Below are positions 10,715 through 20,522 of a stretch of DNA of 64,000 bases, one piece after another; the first letter of the stretch is position 1; each line of letters starts with the position of its first letter. Both the position numbers and the translations under genes were made by a program. Under the pieces are notes generated by a model, which did no database searches, had not been told where the DNA came from, and saw nothing but the letters and a program-made list of their open reading frames with translations. Origin of the DNA: Grammothele lineata (Eukaryota; Basidiomycota; Agaricomycetes; Polyporales; Polyporaceae); the NCBI GenBank assembly GCA_002150815.3, contig NDFF03000011.1, forward strand, positions 310,001-374,000. The letters are read 5' to 3'.

Positions 10715-11569
10715 ATGCCAGAGCCTATTGTCTTCTATGACATCCCAGGGAATGCAAGGGAGGATAAGGCATGGTCGCCTAATACCTGGAAGACGAGGTT
10801 CGTCTGTTACGACACTAGTTGTCTGACAGTTCGCCGTCTGCGGGTGCTCTAACGTTGTCCACTCGCCAGGTACTGTCTCAACATAAAAAACATCCCGTAT
10901 CAGACCATTTGGGTCGAGTACCCCGATATTGCTGCTCTCAGCGAAAGTATTGGCGCAGAGAAGACGGACGAACCCGGGCCTCCTTACACTCTTCCCGCAA
11001 TCTACGACCCAAACACCAAGCGTGTCGTCTCTGACTCCGCGCGAATCGTGCGCTACCTCGACGAAAAGTATCCAGACGCGGGCCCTCGCCTCATCCCTCC
11101 CGAGACGGATGCGTTCCACGCTGCTTTCGACCATGCGTATCGCGTTTCGTTGTCCGGCCCCATGCTCCCTCTCGCACTTCCTCCGACGTGCGCACAGCTA
11201 CCCCCGCGCAGCCAGGAATATTTCCGGCGTACACGCGAAGAGTGGTTCGGCAAACCGCTCGAAGAACTCGCTCCGGAGGGGAGCGCAAAGCGCGTAGAGT
11301 GTTTGGAGGGTGTCGAGAAGGCATTCGCGGGTTTCGCGAAGTGGCTCGAGGCAGACGGCAGTAAAGACAAGCTCTTCTTCATGGGGGACACAATTTGCTA
11401 CGCAGACGTCACCCTGGCGTCGAGACTGGTCTGGTTCAAGCGAGTGTTGGGAGAGGACAGCGAAGAGTGGAAAACGGTGATGGGTTGGGACGGCGGACGA
11501 TGGGCGAGATTCATGGAGGCGTTCAAGGCGTACGAGACAGTTGACGTTGGGATTGAGCATCGGCCTTGA
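10715..11569 (+). CDS. GSTFuA-like glutathione transferase 7
   Basis: Exon 1 10715-10797, 72-bp intron 10798-10869, exon 2 10870-11569; 260 aa, start MPEPIVFYDIPGNAREDKAWSPNTW. It has the canonical Ser-Pro-Asn-Thr-Trp active-site motif, the thioredoxin-like YCLNIKNIPYQTIWVEYPDI, the SDSARIVRYLD turn and a C-terminal domain with SQEYFRRTREEWFGKPLEELAPEG and GRWARFMEAFKAYETVDVG. GST8 is its closest relative (shared EEWFG, LEADG.KDKLFFMGD, ending VDVG.EH.P). GNAT A follows 0.9 kb downstream, repeating the order seen for GST8 and GNAT B. Confidence 0.9.
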
Positions 11570-12468
11570 AGCTTGAAGGAACGAATACCTGGTGTACGGG
11601 ACAAGGTCTTGTAAGGAATGAAAACATCTTCGTGCGTCGTAGCCATCACAGTGAAAACTTTGATTTACTGGTCTGGTACCATCCGCCTCTTGAGACATAA
11701 TGAACGGCCAAGCCACGCACTTTTGTAGGGTTTCCTAAGGATCCTCATTGCATCGCAAAGACGAGCTGGCGTCAGGTTCTAGGGGGGCAGAAAATCTTCA
11801 GCTTCTTGCAAGACCTAGGAGATATACAGAGTACTGGGGTCCCTCCGGATGGCGTCCGATTTGCAATAGAGACCCTGCGCGCACTGAGAGACCTTGAGGG
11901 ATGTCTCCGCTGCCTCCATGATGACCGTAGCGAGCTCAGAGTTTGAACCATTGGATATTCCATTTCACTTGAGTGCTTCCACAGCCGACGATTGGTACTG
12001 CTGAAAATGGTACGTCCAACTGGATGCCTCGTGAGCGCGTGCAACAAATATTCATACCCCTGATGTGATTGAAGAAAGGACGTACTAGTAAGCAAGATAT
12101 TTGGTATTAGTCACATGTGGAAATCACAATGTCTACGTCTGCGCAATACCGTCCAGACTGCGGACAACTGTGCGGGTGTTAGTTCGGACTGGCATAAAGT
12201 CAACTGCGCTCCTTATCACATACTTCGAAGACAATGCGGGTCTGCGCAGTGCTTCGCTGCGCGTGCAATATGCGAAGGGGGTTACGAAATACGTTTCGAA
12301 GTTCGCGCATACACAGGCGCGCGAACGTCTGCGCTGAGTTATAAGACTCAGTGCTGGAGTACTCGGAATTGCTGCAGGGAGCCACCGGTCTAGTACATCC
12401 CGCGGTAAGCAGCTGTCTTGTCAACGCACGCTATGTACTCATCCCTGTTCAACGCAAGGACCCAAAGC
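11570..12468. other. Intergenic GST7-GNAT A
   Basis: About 900 bp. No gene is supported. A weak TATA-like TTATAAGA lies near 12338, about 130 bp before the acetyltransferase start. Confidence 0.45.
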
Positions 12469-12990
12469 ATGATCGACACCGCACCTATCGTCCGCGAAGC
12501 CACCGAGGCAGACGTCGAGCAGCTCGCTCCCCTTTTCATTAAATCGCTGGACCTGAGCATCCCTGGTATCACATTTTCCACGGACCCGTCTTACGCCCTC
12601 GAAGGCATTGTCGCCCACCTCCACCAACGCCTCTTCCCGCCTAAATCTCTCAAGACGTACGTCCTTGAGTTGTCGACAGGCGAGTTGGCAGGCTACGGCT
12701 CCGTCAAGCCGGGCGGAGACGGAGAAACCGAAGAGCTCGATATGTTCTTTGTCCGAGCTGACCTGGGCGGGCGCGGGTATGGGAGCCAGTTGATGAAAGC
12801 GATCCAGGACGAGTGGGGGGAGCGTGGGCTGTGGCTTTGGGTCTTCAAGAGGAATGTGCCAGCAAATCGGTTCTACGAGAAGCACGGATTTGGGCTGGTT
12901 GAAGGAACGGAGAAGACGTTGGACTTGAGCTTGTCAACGCCTGCCAAGGAGACGGCTTGTATGAGGAGGTGGCTACCCAATGCGGCATGA
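12469..12990 (+). CDS. GNAT-family N-acetyltransferase A
   Basis: Intronless, 173 aa. I chose the ATG at 12469 because MIDTAPIVREATEADVEQL aligns with the paralogue start MDGTAPIFREATPEDVEQL; in-frame sequence extends further upstream but has no match there. GNAT features: an N-terminal REAT.ADVEQLAPLF helix, a strand ELAGYGSV, acetyl-CoA motif A RADLGGRGYGSQLMKA (residues about 101-116, R-G-x-G pattern) and motif B FYEKHGFGLVE. It would transfer acetyl from acetyl-CoA to an amine; the acceptor is unknown. Its duplicate is GNAT B at 16824, about 60 percent identical by eye. Confidence 0.82.
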   Translation: MIDTAPIVREATEADVEQLAPLFIKSLDLSIPGITFSTDPSYALEGIVAHLHQRLFPPKSLKTYVLELSTGELAGYGSVKPGGDGETEELDMFFVRADLGGRGYGSQLMKAIQDEWGERGLWLWVFKRNVPANRFYEKHGFGLVEGTEKTLDLSLSTPAKETACMRRWLPNAA

Positions 12991-13746
12991 TCCAGGTACA
13001 ACAGTGGCGGCGAGGAGGGTGAGGATATGAGACGCGTTGCTTAGTACTTTGAGAACCTACTTTGAGAACCCATGCACGTCCAGGCTTGCAGTGTACGAGA
13101 AGAGATCGTCAGCGCACTCGACAAAGTAAGATACTCACCTGGTAGGCTACGTTGCAGGATGCGACGCATTGACATCCTTCAGGTATACTATGATAATGAC
13201 ATTAACGTGGGTATGGTAGGCAAGGGCGGACCTTCAGCGTGGTGCAGGTCCCAGGAGAAGAAGCCCTTGCTCCGGCGCTTGCGCCGCGCCTTCGCAGAAA
13301 ACGCCTGATCCGAAGATAGTGGCCCAGCGGTATACCGGGTCTGTGGCAAGGAGGGAGGCCAGTGACAAAGGAACTCGAACTACTCGCACTCACTCGCGGG
13401 CCATGCGTTGCCCCAGCGTTGAGACACGATCTCCGCTGAAGCCAATTCAATATTTGTTTACCTTACACACTTGTTACACACCACGGCGGGAGCCACGAAT
13501 TATCATTATGTACAGTGTACACGCCAGCATCGGACGAGGCCCGCCGGTCGAGTGATTGTGTCAGACATCTGAGGCGGCTTTTAGGTGAAGTTATCTCCCT
13601 TGCCATCGTGGTATGCTTGAGGTAGCAGATGCGCTTCGCATCAATGAGTAGGCGTTTGTAACCCGAACATGACTCGAGTCGACAGGCTCGGACCACTTGT
13701 AGCGAGAGGTTTTCGACAGTGCAGCGCTAGGGCATGAATAAGCATG
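12991..13746. other. Intergenic GNAT A to transposon
   Basis: No supported gene. The left copy of the 7-bp flanking repeat AAGCATG is at 13740-13746. Confidence 0.5.
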
Positions 13747-15180
13747 CCCAGTCAAAACTCGCTCTATTGCCAGTCAAACAGATGTATATAGCTCCACGAA
13801 TAGATCTATATTGACTCGTTTGGCTGCGTATCTAGAATTTTCTCACATATATATCGTGAAAATCTATTCGCTCTATTCGCGTCGAATTACAGCTACACGG
13901 CTCTATACAGAACAATATACACATGTTTACTTCATCTTCTGATTGTTTGGTTAAATGGGAATCTACAGGAATAGAGCCCTTGCACGTGCAGTTCCCGCCC
14001 GCCCTCGCGCGCCACACCCTTGCGCGCCACTCGCCTCGCGTCCCCGCGCCCTTGCGCGCCACTCGCCTCGCGTCCCCGCGCCCTCGCGCCCCCGCGCCCT
14101 CGCGCCCTTGCGCCGGCCGTCCTCGCGCCCTGCACCTGCGCCATCCAACGTCGGGACACGCCTTCGCCGCTCCCCGTGCAATCCCCTCGCGTCCCACGAC
14201 CACTCACCGTGTACTCGCTCATTCACCCGTACCTATGCCGCGCCGCGCCACCGTCCGAGTTCTCGCGCTCTTCTTGCCTGCCAGCGTACGTTGCCCGTTC
14301 GCCTCGCGCCTCTCCAACGACTACTGACGTCCCGCGTCCCGCACCACACGATTTGTGCGCGCGCGCGGCGCACACATTAGGCGTCCTGGTACCGCGCCTC
14401 GTCAGTTATGTCAATCGCGTAGACACTTCCTAGTGGCACTCACCCCGGCTGTCGCCGCCTCATTCTCGTCAACTGACTTTTGCAGCGCGAAAGCAATGAT
14501 CACGCACATAATCAAGAGGCGGGCGCAGGAACTCACCTGATGGTACCACGGTCCACAGCATTCCCAAGCGTATCCAAAACTCCTTAAAAGCTTCTCAGCC
14601 AGCTACTGTAGTGGTAGCTCAAGCGGTGAGTTGATCTCTGCACCGGATCGAATGTTTCACTTGCGCATATACTCACCTGGTTTGCGGAATAAAGGTGCTG
14701 GCCGCTAGCAGGCTGGGTCCCACGGGTGCGCCTGCGCTGGAGTGTCTAGCAGCTGCGTAAAAGGCCTCAGTTAGTGAAGCAATACCGTTTGATTGGAGGG
14801 AGAACAAACGAGGCGGAAGAGCTGAGATGATGGAGTGACAGAGGAAGAGTGCCGCATCCAGCCAAGGCGACAGGCACGTCGCGTCTTCGGACGCGTCGGG
14901 ATCACGTGAGCGCACAGCCAGGGACTTGTACAAGCCTGTTGATGCACTCACATTTTCATTTGCCCCCGTAGTAGTACAATTGCACTCACAAACCGAAGCG
15001 AGAGATAGAATTACTATGGACACTTGTAGAATTCATGACGTCGACTTGTACGATCGACAGGGACGAAGATGCACAAAACGAGGCAAATAAGCGCTCATGT
15101 GGCGTTTAGATATCTGCGTATAGCTCTGATTGAATTTGTATCACTCTGTTTGGCTGGCAATAGAGCGAGTTTTGACTGGG
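13747..15180. mobile_element. Non-autonomous TIR DNA transposon, 1434 bp
   Basis: The ends are inverted repeats of 36 bp with one mismatch: 13747-13782 begins CCCAGTCAAAACTCGCTCTA, and 15145-15180 is its reverse complement. The element is flanked on both sides by the direct repeat AAGCATG (13740-13746 and 15181-15187), a likely 7-bp target-site duplication. A subterminal motif (GTATATAGCTCC..TTTGGCTG) sits at 13784-13828 and again in the same orientation at 15116-15158. Inside are a low-complexity C-rich block (13985-14370) and about 0.7 kb of different sequence (14390-15100). No transposase frame is present, so it would depend on an enzyme elsewhere. The superfamily is not certain: a 7-8 bp duplication would suit hAT or related groups. 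Confidence 0.85.
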
Positions 15181-15325
15181 AAGCATGGATGCCCGAGCTC
15201 TTCTCATAGGTCACTCATGCACTCATGTGCAGACTCCCACACCAGGTGACTTTTTGACGATCCAAAAGGCGGCTTCCCGCCGGCCTTCTAATTCACACCC
15301 TCGTTTTCCTTGGAGAGGGGCGTGG

Positions 15326-15333
15326 TATATAAG
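15326..15333 (+). promoter_or_regulatory. TATA box of GST8
   Basis: TATATAAG, 98 bp upstream of the GST8 start codon; the spacing matches GST7. Confidence 0.65.
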
Positions 15334-15423
15334 ACGCACCTACGGTCTGATATTCTCTTGTGTCGGGTCTACTTCTCGACCTCCAGGTTCTCCCTACATC
15401 CGAATTCTGCCCTGTGACACGCG

Positions 15424-16266
15424 ATGTCAGAGCCCATCGTTTTCTACGATCTCCCCGGATATGCGGCTAAAGACAAGACATGGTCGCCTAACACCTGGAA
15501 GACGAGGTGTGTTTCAAGCCTTCTAGAGTGCCGCATCCTGTTTGACCCTCTAGCAATCGGGGATGGCAGGTACTGCCTCAACATCAAAGGCATCCCATAC
15601 AGGACCGTATGGGTCTTGTATCCCGACATCGCTTCCCTCAGCCAGAAGATGGGTGCGGCGAAAACGGGCGACCGTCCCCCTTACACTCTTCCCATGATTT
15701 ACGACCCGAACACGAAGCGCGCCGTCTCCGAATCAGCACGGATCGTCCGCTACCTTGACCAGACGTATCCTGACGCGGGCCCTCGCCTTATCCCCGCTGA
15801 GACGGACGCGCTTCACGCGGCTTTCAACGACGCGTTCCGTGTCCCCGTGTTCACCCACATGCTGTACTTGGCGCTCCCTGCGACGTGCTTCCAGTTACCG
15901 CCGCGCAGCAAGGAGTACTTTCGGCGCACACGGGAGGAGTGGTTCGGCATGCCTCTCGAGCAATTCGCACCGGAAGGCAGCACGAAGCGCGCGGAGCATT
16001 GGGCCGGTTTGGAGAAGGCATTCACCGGCTTTACCCAGTGGCTGGAGGCGGACGGAAAGAAGGACAAATTGTTTTTCATGGGTGACAGCATCTGTTACGC
16101 CGACGTCACGATTGCGTCCTTTTTGCTCTGGCTCAAGCTGGTGTTGGGAGAAGAGAACAAGGAGTGGAAGGCGATTTTGGAGTGGGATGGGGGGCGATGG
16201 TCGAGATTCATGGATGCGTTCAAGGCGTATGAGGCGGTTGATGTAGGTACTGAGCACCAGCCTTGA
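15424..16266 (+). CDS. GSTFuA-like glutathione transferase 8
   Basis: Exon 1 15424-15506, intron 15507-15569, exon 2 15570-16266; 259 aa when spliced. It starts MSEPIVFYDLPGYAAKDKTWSPNTW with the canonical active-site serine motif, followed by YCLNIKGIPYRTVWVLYPDI, SESARIVRYLD, KEYFRRTREEWFG and GRWSRFMDAFKAYEAVDVG. The intron is 63 bp, a multiple of three without an in-frame stop, so retention would simply insert 21 residues; splicing is preferred because every paralogue has the intron here. Sister of GST7; GNAT B follows 557 bp downstream. Confidence 0.9.
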   Translation: MSEPIVFYDLPGYAAKDKTWSPNTWKTRCVSSLLECRILFDPLAIGDGRYCLNIKGIPYRTVWVLYPDIASLSQKMGAAKTGDRPPYTLPMIYDPNTKRAVSESARIVRYLDQTYPDAGPRLIPAETDALHAAFNDAFRVPVFTHMLYLALPATCFQLPPRSKEYFRRTREEWFGMPLEQFAPEGSTKRAEHWAGLEKAFTGFTQWLEADGKKDKLFFMGDSICYADVTIASFLLWLKLVLGEENKEWKAILEWDGGRWSRFMDAFKAYEAVDVGTEHQP

Positions 16267-16823
16267 GGGTTGTCAAAGTGGCAGTAGATACGTTTTTGCA
16301 TAATATGCGAAGAAACCTATGAGTATTAACTTTTATGATCCGTGTACGAGTACGGTGAAATACGTACCAGATTGTAGTCCAGCGTGAGACTTCAAGCAAA
16401 GACTCTTGATCCTCACACCGACTGGCAAGTCAGCCCGGGCTGACGTACGGTTGTACACGACGGCTGTCATCTTTGTACGGATATGTACGGAGGCTTACGA
16501 GAATTGACAGCGGCGATTCTGTGATCAGGGTCCTCGCGATGTCTTCTATCCATCCAGTCGACTGTGCCTGCTGCGGAGAATGATACGCAGCTGCTTGCAT
16601 ATACCTAGATTCAATTGTGTTTTCAGTGCACACACTGGACAATGATAAAAAGGTCATGCAGTACGTTGCTATGTACGCAACCTCGGATCGCCGGAGCTTC
16701 AAGGGTATAAAACCAGTTCAGATGCTCGAGGTTGCCTCGGTGCATACTCCGCTCCCTAGGTGAGGTGTCCTGCGCGCCCATCCTAGATATCGATGCTGAG
16801 GTAGTTGATACAGGATCCAAGCC
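16267..16823. other. Intergenic GST8-GNAT B with TATA box
   Basis: About 560 bp. TATAAAA at 16706-16712 lies 118 bp before the GNAT B start and is a likely core promoter. Nothing else is supported. Confidence 0.5.
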
Positions 16824-17339
16824 ATGGACGGCACAGCACCTATCTTCCGCGAAGCTACTCCGGAAGACGTCGAGCAGCTCGGCCCGCTGTTCCTCGGGTC
16901 GCTCGACCTCAGTATCCCAGGTGTCACCTTTTCCAGGGAGACAACATTGCCCCTCGACCGCCTCCTTCCATACATACACAAGCGTATCTTCCCGCCAAAT
17001 GCGCTCAAAGCGTATGTCCTCGAGTTGCCCACGGGAGAGCTGGCGGGCTACGGCTCGCTGAAACCGGATGAAAGTGGGCCTGCGCAGGAACTCGACATGT
17101 TCTACATTCGAGCCGACTTGAACGGGCGCGGGTACGGGAGTATGTTGATGAAAGCTATCCAGAACGAGTACAAGGCGGGCAGGCTGTGGCTTTGGGTGTT
17201 TGCAAAGAACGAGCGGGCGAGACGCTTCTACGAGAAGCATGGATTTGAGCTGATCGAAGGAAAAGAGAAAGTCGCGGACTTGCGCTTGTCGACCCCAACG
17301 GAGGAGGTGATGTACATGATGCGATGGGCCCACACCTAG
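16824..17339 (+). CDS. GNAT-family N-acetyltransferase B
   Basis: Intronless, 171 aa, start MDGTAPIFREATPEDVEQLGPLF. It has the same layout as GNAT A: acetyl-CoA motif A RADLNGRGYGSMLMKA (about residues 91-106), then LWLWVFAKNERARRFYEKHGFELIEG (motif B region) and a C-terminal strand VMYMMRWAH. It lies directly after GST8 on the same strand and ends 242 bp from the convergent kinesin gene. Duplicate of GNAT A; the substrate is unknown. Co-occurrence with GSTs in both copies suggests, but does not show, a related detoxification role. Confidence 0.83.
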   Translation: MDGTAPIFREATPEDVEQLGPLFLGSLDLSIPGVTFSRETTLPLDRLLPYIHKRIFPPNALKAYVLELPTGELAGYGSLKPDESGPAQELDMFYIRADLNGRGYGSMLMKAIQNEYKAGRLWLWVFAKNERARRFYEKHGFELIEGKEKVADLRLSTPTEEVMYMMRWAHT

Positions 17340-17581
17340 TGATTTGATAGAGGTCGGAACGGATGGTATTGTGATTGTCCTTGAAAACGCGTGCAATATC
17401 CAATAGCATACATGAGGAGCAGCGTGGTATGAGTATGTTGTACATCTGGCGCGCCGCGCACTAAGTGCATCCATAACAGCAATAAACTAACATAGCAGTT
17501 TCAATTTGGGGCTGGCATGAGAAATACAAAGCGCGAAACACTTACCGTAACAGCAAAGCATCGTGGTTAAATAAACAAGAT

Positions 17582-20522
17582 CTACACAGGAACGTTTTCC
17601 TTCTGACCCAACACTTCTCGGACCGGGCTGTGTGCCCCTTTCCGAGAAACCAAGGGGCTCTTGGGAGGCGATATAGATAGGCCTGACTTTTCCAACTCGA
17701 AGCTCATGTCCTCGCCCCCGTCCCACTCTTCTTCAAGCAGGCTGGGCTGGGCGAGCTCGCCCCCCAGACGTACAGGCGAGTCGGTCTCCGTAACCGGAGC
17801 CATGACATGTTCAGCTTTTAGTGTACTGGCTCTGTTCTTCTGGCGTTGAGCGAAGATAGCGGCCGCACCACCAGGTGCTGGCATCGGAGGGTTGAGTTTG
17901 GACGAAGCTATGACAGGTCCGCCAAGACCGAGGGAGTCGAACTTCTTGACGAACGCGGCGAGCGCCTGGCGCTCCTCCTCGAGCTTCATGCGTGCCTATC
18001 AAGGTTTCAACATCGTCAGTTAGTTGGCCCGAAGACACCTCGTGTCGCTAACCTTGCGCTCTTTGTCGAGCTGTTTGACAAGCTCGTCCGCCCACGCTTC
18101 CTTCTCCTCGCGTAGGCGCGTCTCTTTCTCAAGCTTTTGGACCCACTCCTTCTCGACGTCCTCGCGGACGGCTCGGAGCGGCTCTCCGAGGTTCTCCTCA
18201 TAACCTTTCACGACGATCTCGAGCTCGCGGATGGTCCTCGCCTGTTCGGTCAGCAGCTTATCCTTCTCGCTTTCGGGCGCATCGGGCGGTAGCTGTGGCC
18301 GTGACAATAGGGCAGCTTCTAGCGAGAGGATCTGCGTCGCCTGCGTCTCCATCTGCCTGCGCGCTGCGAGTAGTTCTTGTTGCAGCTATGAAGAACGGTC
18401 AGTAGTCGACCATTGACGTACGAGCGGGAGTGCAGACCTGATAGGGCGACATATCGAAGTCAACCTTGACAGGGCTCGCCGCACGGGATTCATCTCCCTT
18501 GTTCTCATCCACTGTCTGACTCGTAAGGATGAGCTTCGTGAGCTGCCGGATCCGCGCGTTGAGGTTGTCCATCGCGAGGCTCTCGTCGAGCTTCTCGCGC
18601 GCGGACAAGCGGCGCGACTTGCCCGAGCTGCCGGAGTTTTCGGCCTCCTTCTCCGACAGCCGTTTCTTGAGCTCCTCGATCTCCTTGCGATAGCGCTCGA
18701 GGAGCGCGTCGGTGTCGACTACTTCCTTCTTCTGGGCGTGCAGCTGCACCTTCTTGATGCGCTGCGCGAAGAGGAGCGTGCTTGTAGACTCGGCGATCGC
18801 GCTCGTGTCGGGATTGATCGTGCAGATCACGGATATACGGGCGTTGCCTGAAAGAGAGGGCTGGAGCATGCGTGTCAGCTTGGAGTTGCGGAATGGAACA
18901 TGGTCGCTGCGAGTACGTTGATGATCAGCGACATGCGTCTGAGAAGCCTGCGCTGCCACTCACGTCTTGTTCTTCGCGGAGTTCTCCGCCAAGGTCGAGA
19001 TGACCGAGCCAAGAGTGAGTAAACTGTATGGACGTGAGCAATGGCGTGTAGGTGATAACGCGCATATACGGACCTAGTATTGATGTACTTGCCTTCTCTG
19101 GTTCGTTCTTTATCCGAAGTGGCCTTTTCGGACCCGGCTAGGTCGATGAGACTCTAGCGTGTCGGCATATTCCCGTCAATATCCAGGCTCAAGGATCACC
19201 ACGTCCGCCGTTGCACTCACCAGTACAGATGTCTGTACGCTCCTTCCACCCCGAGCCTGCAGACGCGGTCCGCCGGGTGTAGGTGGCCTGAAACCAGGCG
19301 TCGTTCGTCCACTGGGTACGTCATCACCCCCGCTGCCTCTTTCCCTGCTCTCAATCACGAGGCGGAACACGCTGTGACTGCGGCTACTGCGCTCGTTCCA
19401 GTCTGTGCTCGCCGTGCGCCGATTGCCTTCGCCGCGCTGCAGCACCTGGTGCACGCCTTTGAGGCTCGTCACGACCTCCTCGCGGAGCGGGGTGAGAACG
19501 ACGTTCGCACCAGTCCCCTGGATCTGCACGGGCTGTGAGACTGAGGAGGAGGGCGGAGCAAGCAGGTCGTGTATCGCCTCGTTGTAAATTTCGAGATAAG
19601 AGCATCGGAGAAGGTATTCGCGCGAGGGGGTGCGCTTGATGTACGCGAAGACGTCCTTCATAGCGCGCGGAATGATACCGGGCTGATCTTCGTCTCCGGA
19701 CTGCACGGAAATGAGTGCGCGAGACGGTTAGGGGGGCAGTGAATACGTACGAGCGTGAAGGTCTTGCCACTAGCCGTCTGGCCATAGGCGAAGATGACGG
19801 CATTGAAGCCGTCCATTGCGGCACACACATGGCTGCGTGCCACAGCGTTGTAGACAGGTTTGTTCTCGGAGCCTGTAAGAATCTCATCGAAGCGGAAGTC
19901 TTGAGAGGGCGTCCCCGCAGATTTCGTGTGTTGTGGCTGGAGCTTGATCGTCTTGGGCTGTGTTGCGGTCATGACGTCCCAAGCCGCAGGGTTGTTCGAA
20001 GGGCGGATCCTAATCACTTCGTCTTTGAGACCGAGTTCGACTTCAAGTCAGCAGTGAGACGCACCTGATAGATACCAGTACCTTGTCCTCTTTCCCGTAG
20101 TCTGTACGCAACATCGATTCGACGATGTCAGCGGAAATATCCCCTTCGTCGTCTACCGTCTCGAAGTCCACCAGGGCTTCTTCTGGGTCCACCCTGCTGA
20201 CATCCATCTCACTGACATGAGGCATCAGCAGAGGGCTTTCGGTGCCCTTGCGAGGAGAGCTTGGCGTCTTAGGGCGTGAGCTCTCTCGGCTCTTGCTTCG
20301 GGAGGGAGTTGGAGGCACGGAGCCAAAATTCGGCTTGGTAGTGAGACGTGTACGGGATTCTGAGGAAAGGGGTGCTTTGTATCTCTTTGCGGAGCTCAAG
20401 AGACTGGGAGTCGTCGAGCGAGGAAGCCGGGATCCTTCATCGTCGCCGGTGGCAATGGAGAGGTTCCGCTTAGGAGTGAACGGGACTGGCCTTGCTAGTT
20501 TGCTTGCACTTGCGGAGGACAT
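17582..20522 (-). CDS. Kinesin-7 family motor protein
   Basis: Eight exons on the minus strand: 20065-20522, 19751-20009, 19221-19700, 19074-19153, 18964-19023, 18438-18906, 18053-18385, 17582-17995; introns 50-67 bp; 850 aa. A plus-end microtubule motor of the CENP-E/Kip2 type. An N-terminal Ser/Pro-rich extension (1-145) precedes the motor domain (VLVSIRIRPSNN). The P-loop GQTASGKT is at 229-236, switch I NERSSRSH at 341-348 and switch II DLAGSE at 403-408. YLLRCSYLEIYNEAIHDLL closely resembles kinesin-7. Between switch I and II there is a long Pro/Gly-rich insert. Coiled-coil segments follow (ALLERYRKEIEELKKRL and ALLSRP..EEKEAWADELVKQLDKERK), then a disordered tail. An alternative first exon at 20611-20770, spliced by a 116-bp intron to 20494, would replace the first nine residues with 53 others. 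Confidence 0.9.

Noticed and set aside
13832..14433. Several 80-140-residue frames on both strands in the C-rich core of the transposon
   Set aside because: They are translations of a degenerate CGCGCCC repeat and have no independent support.
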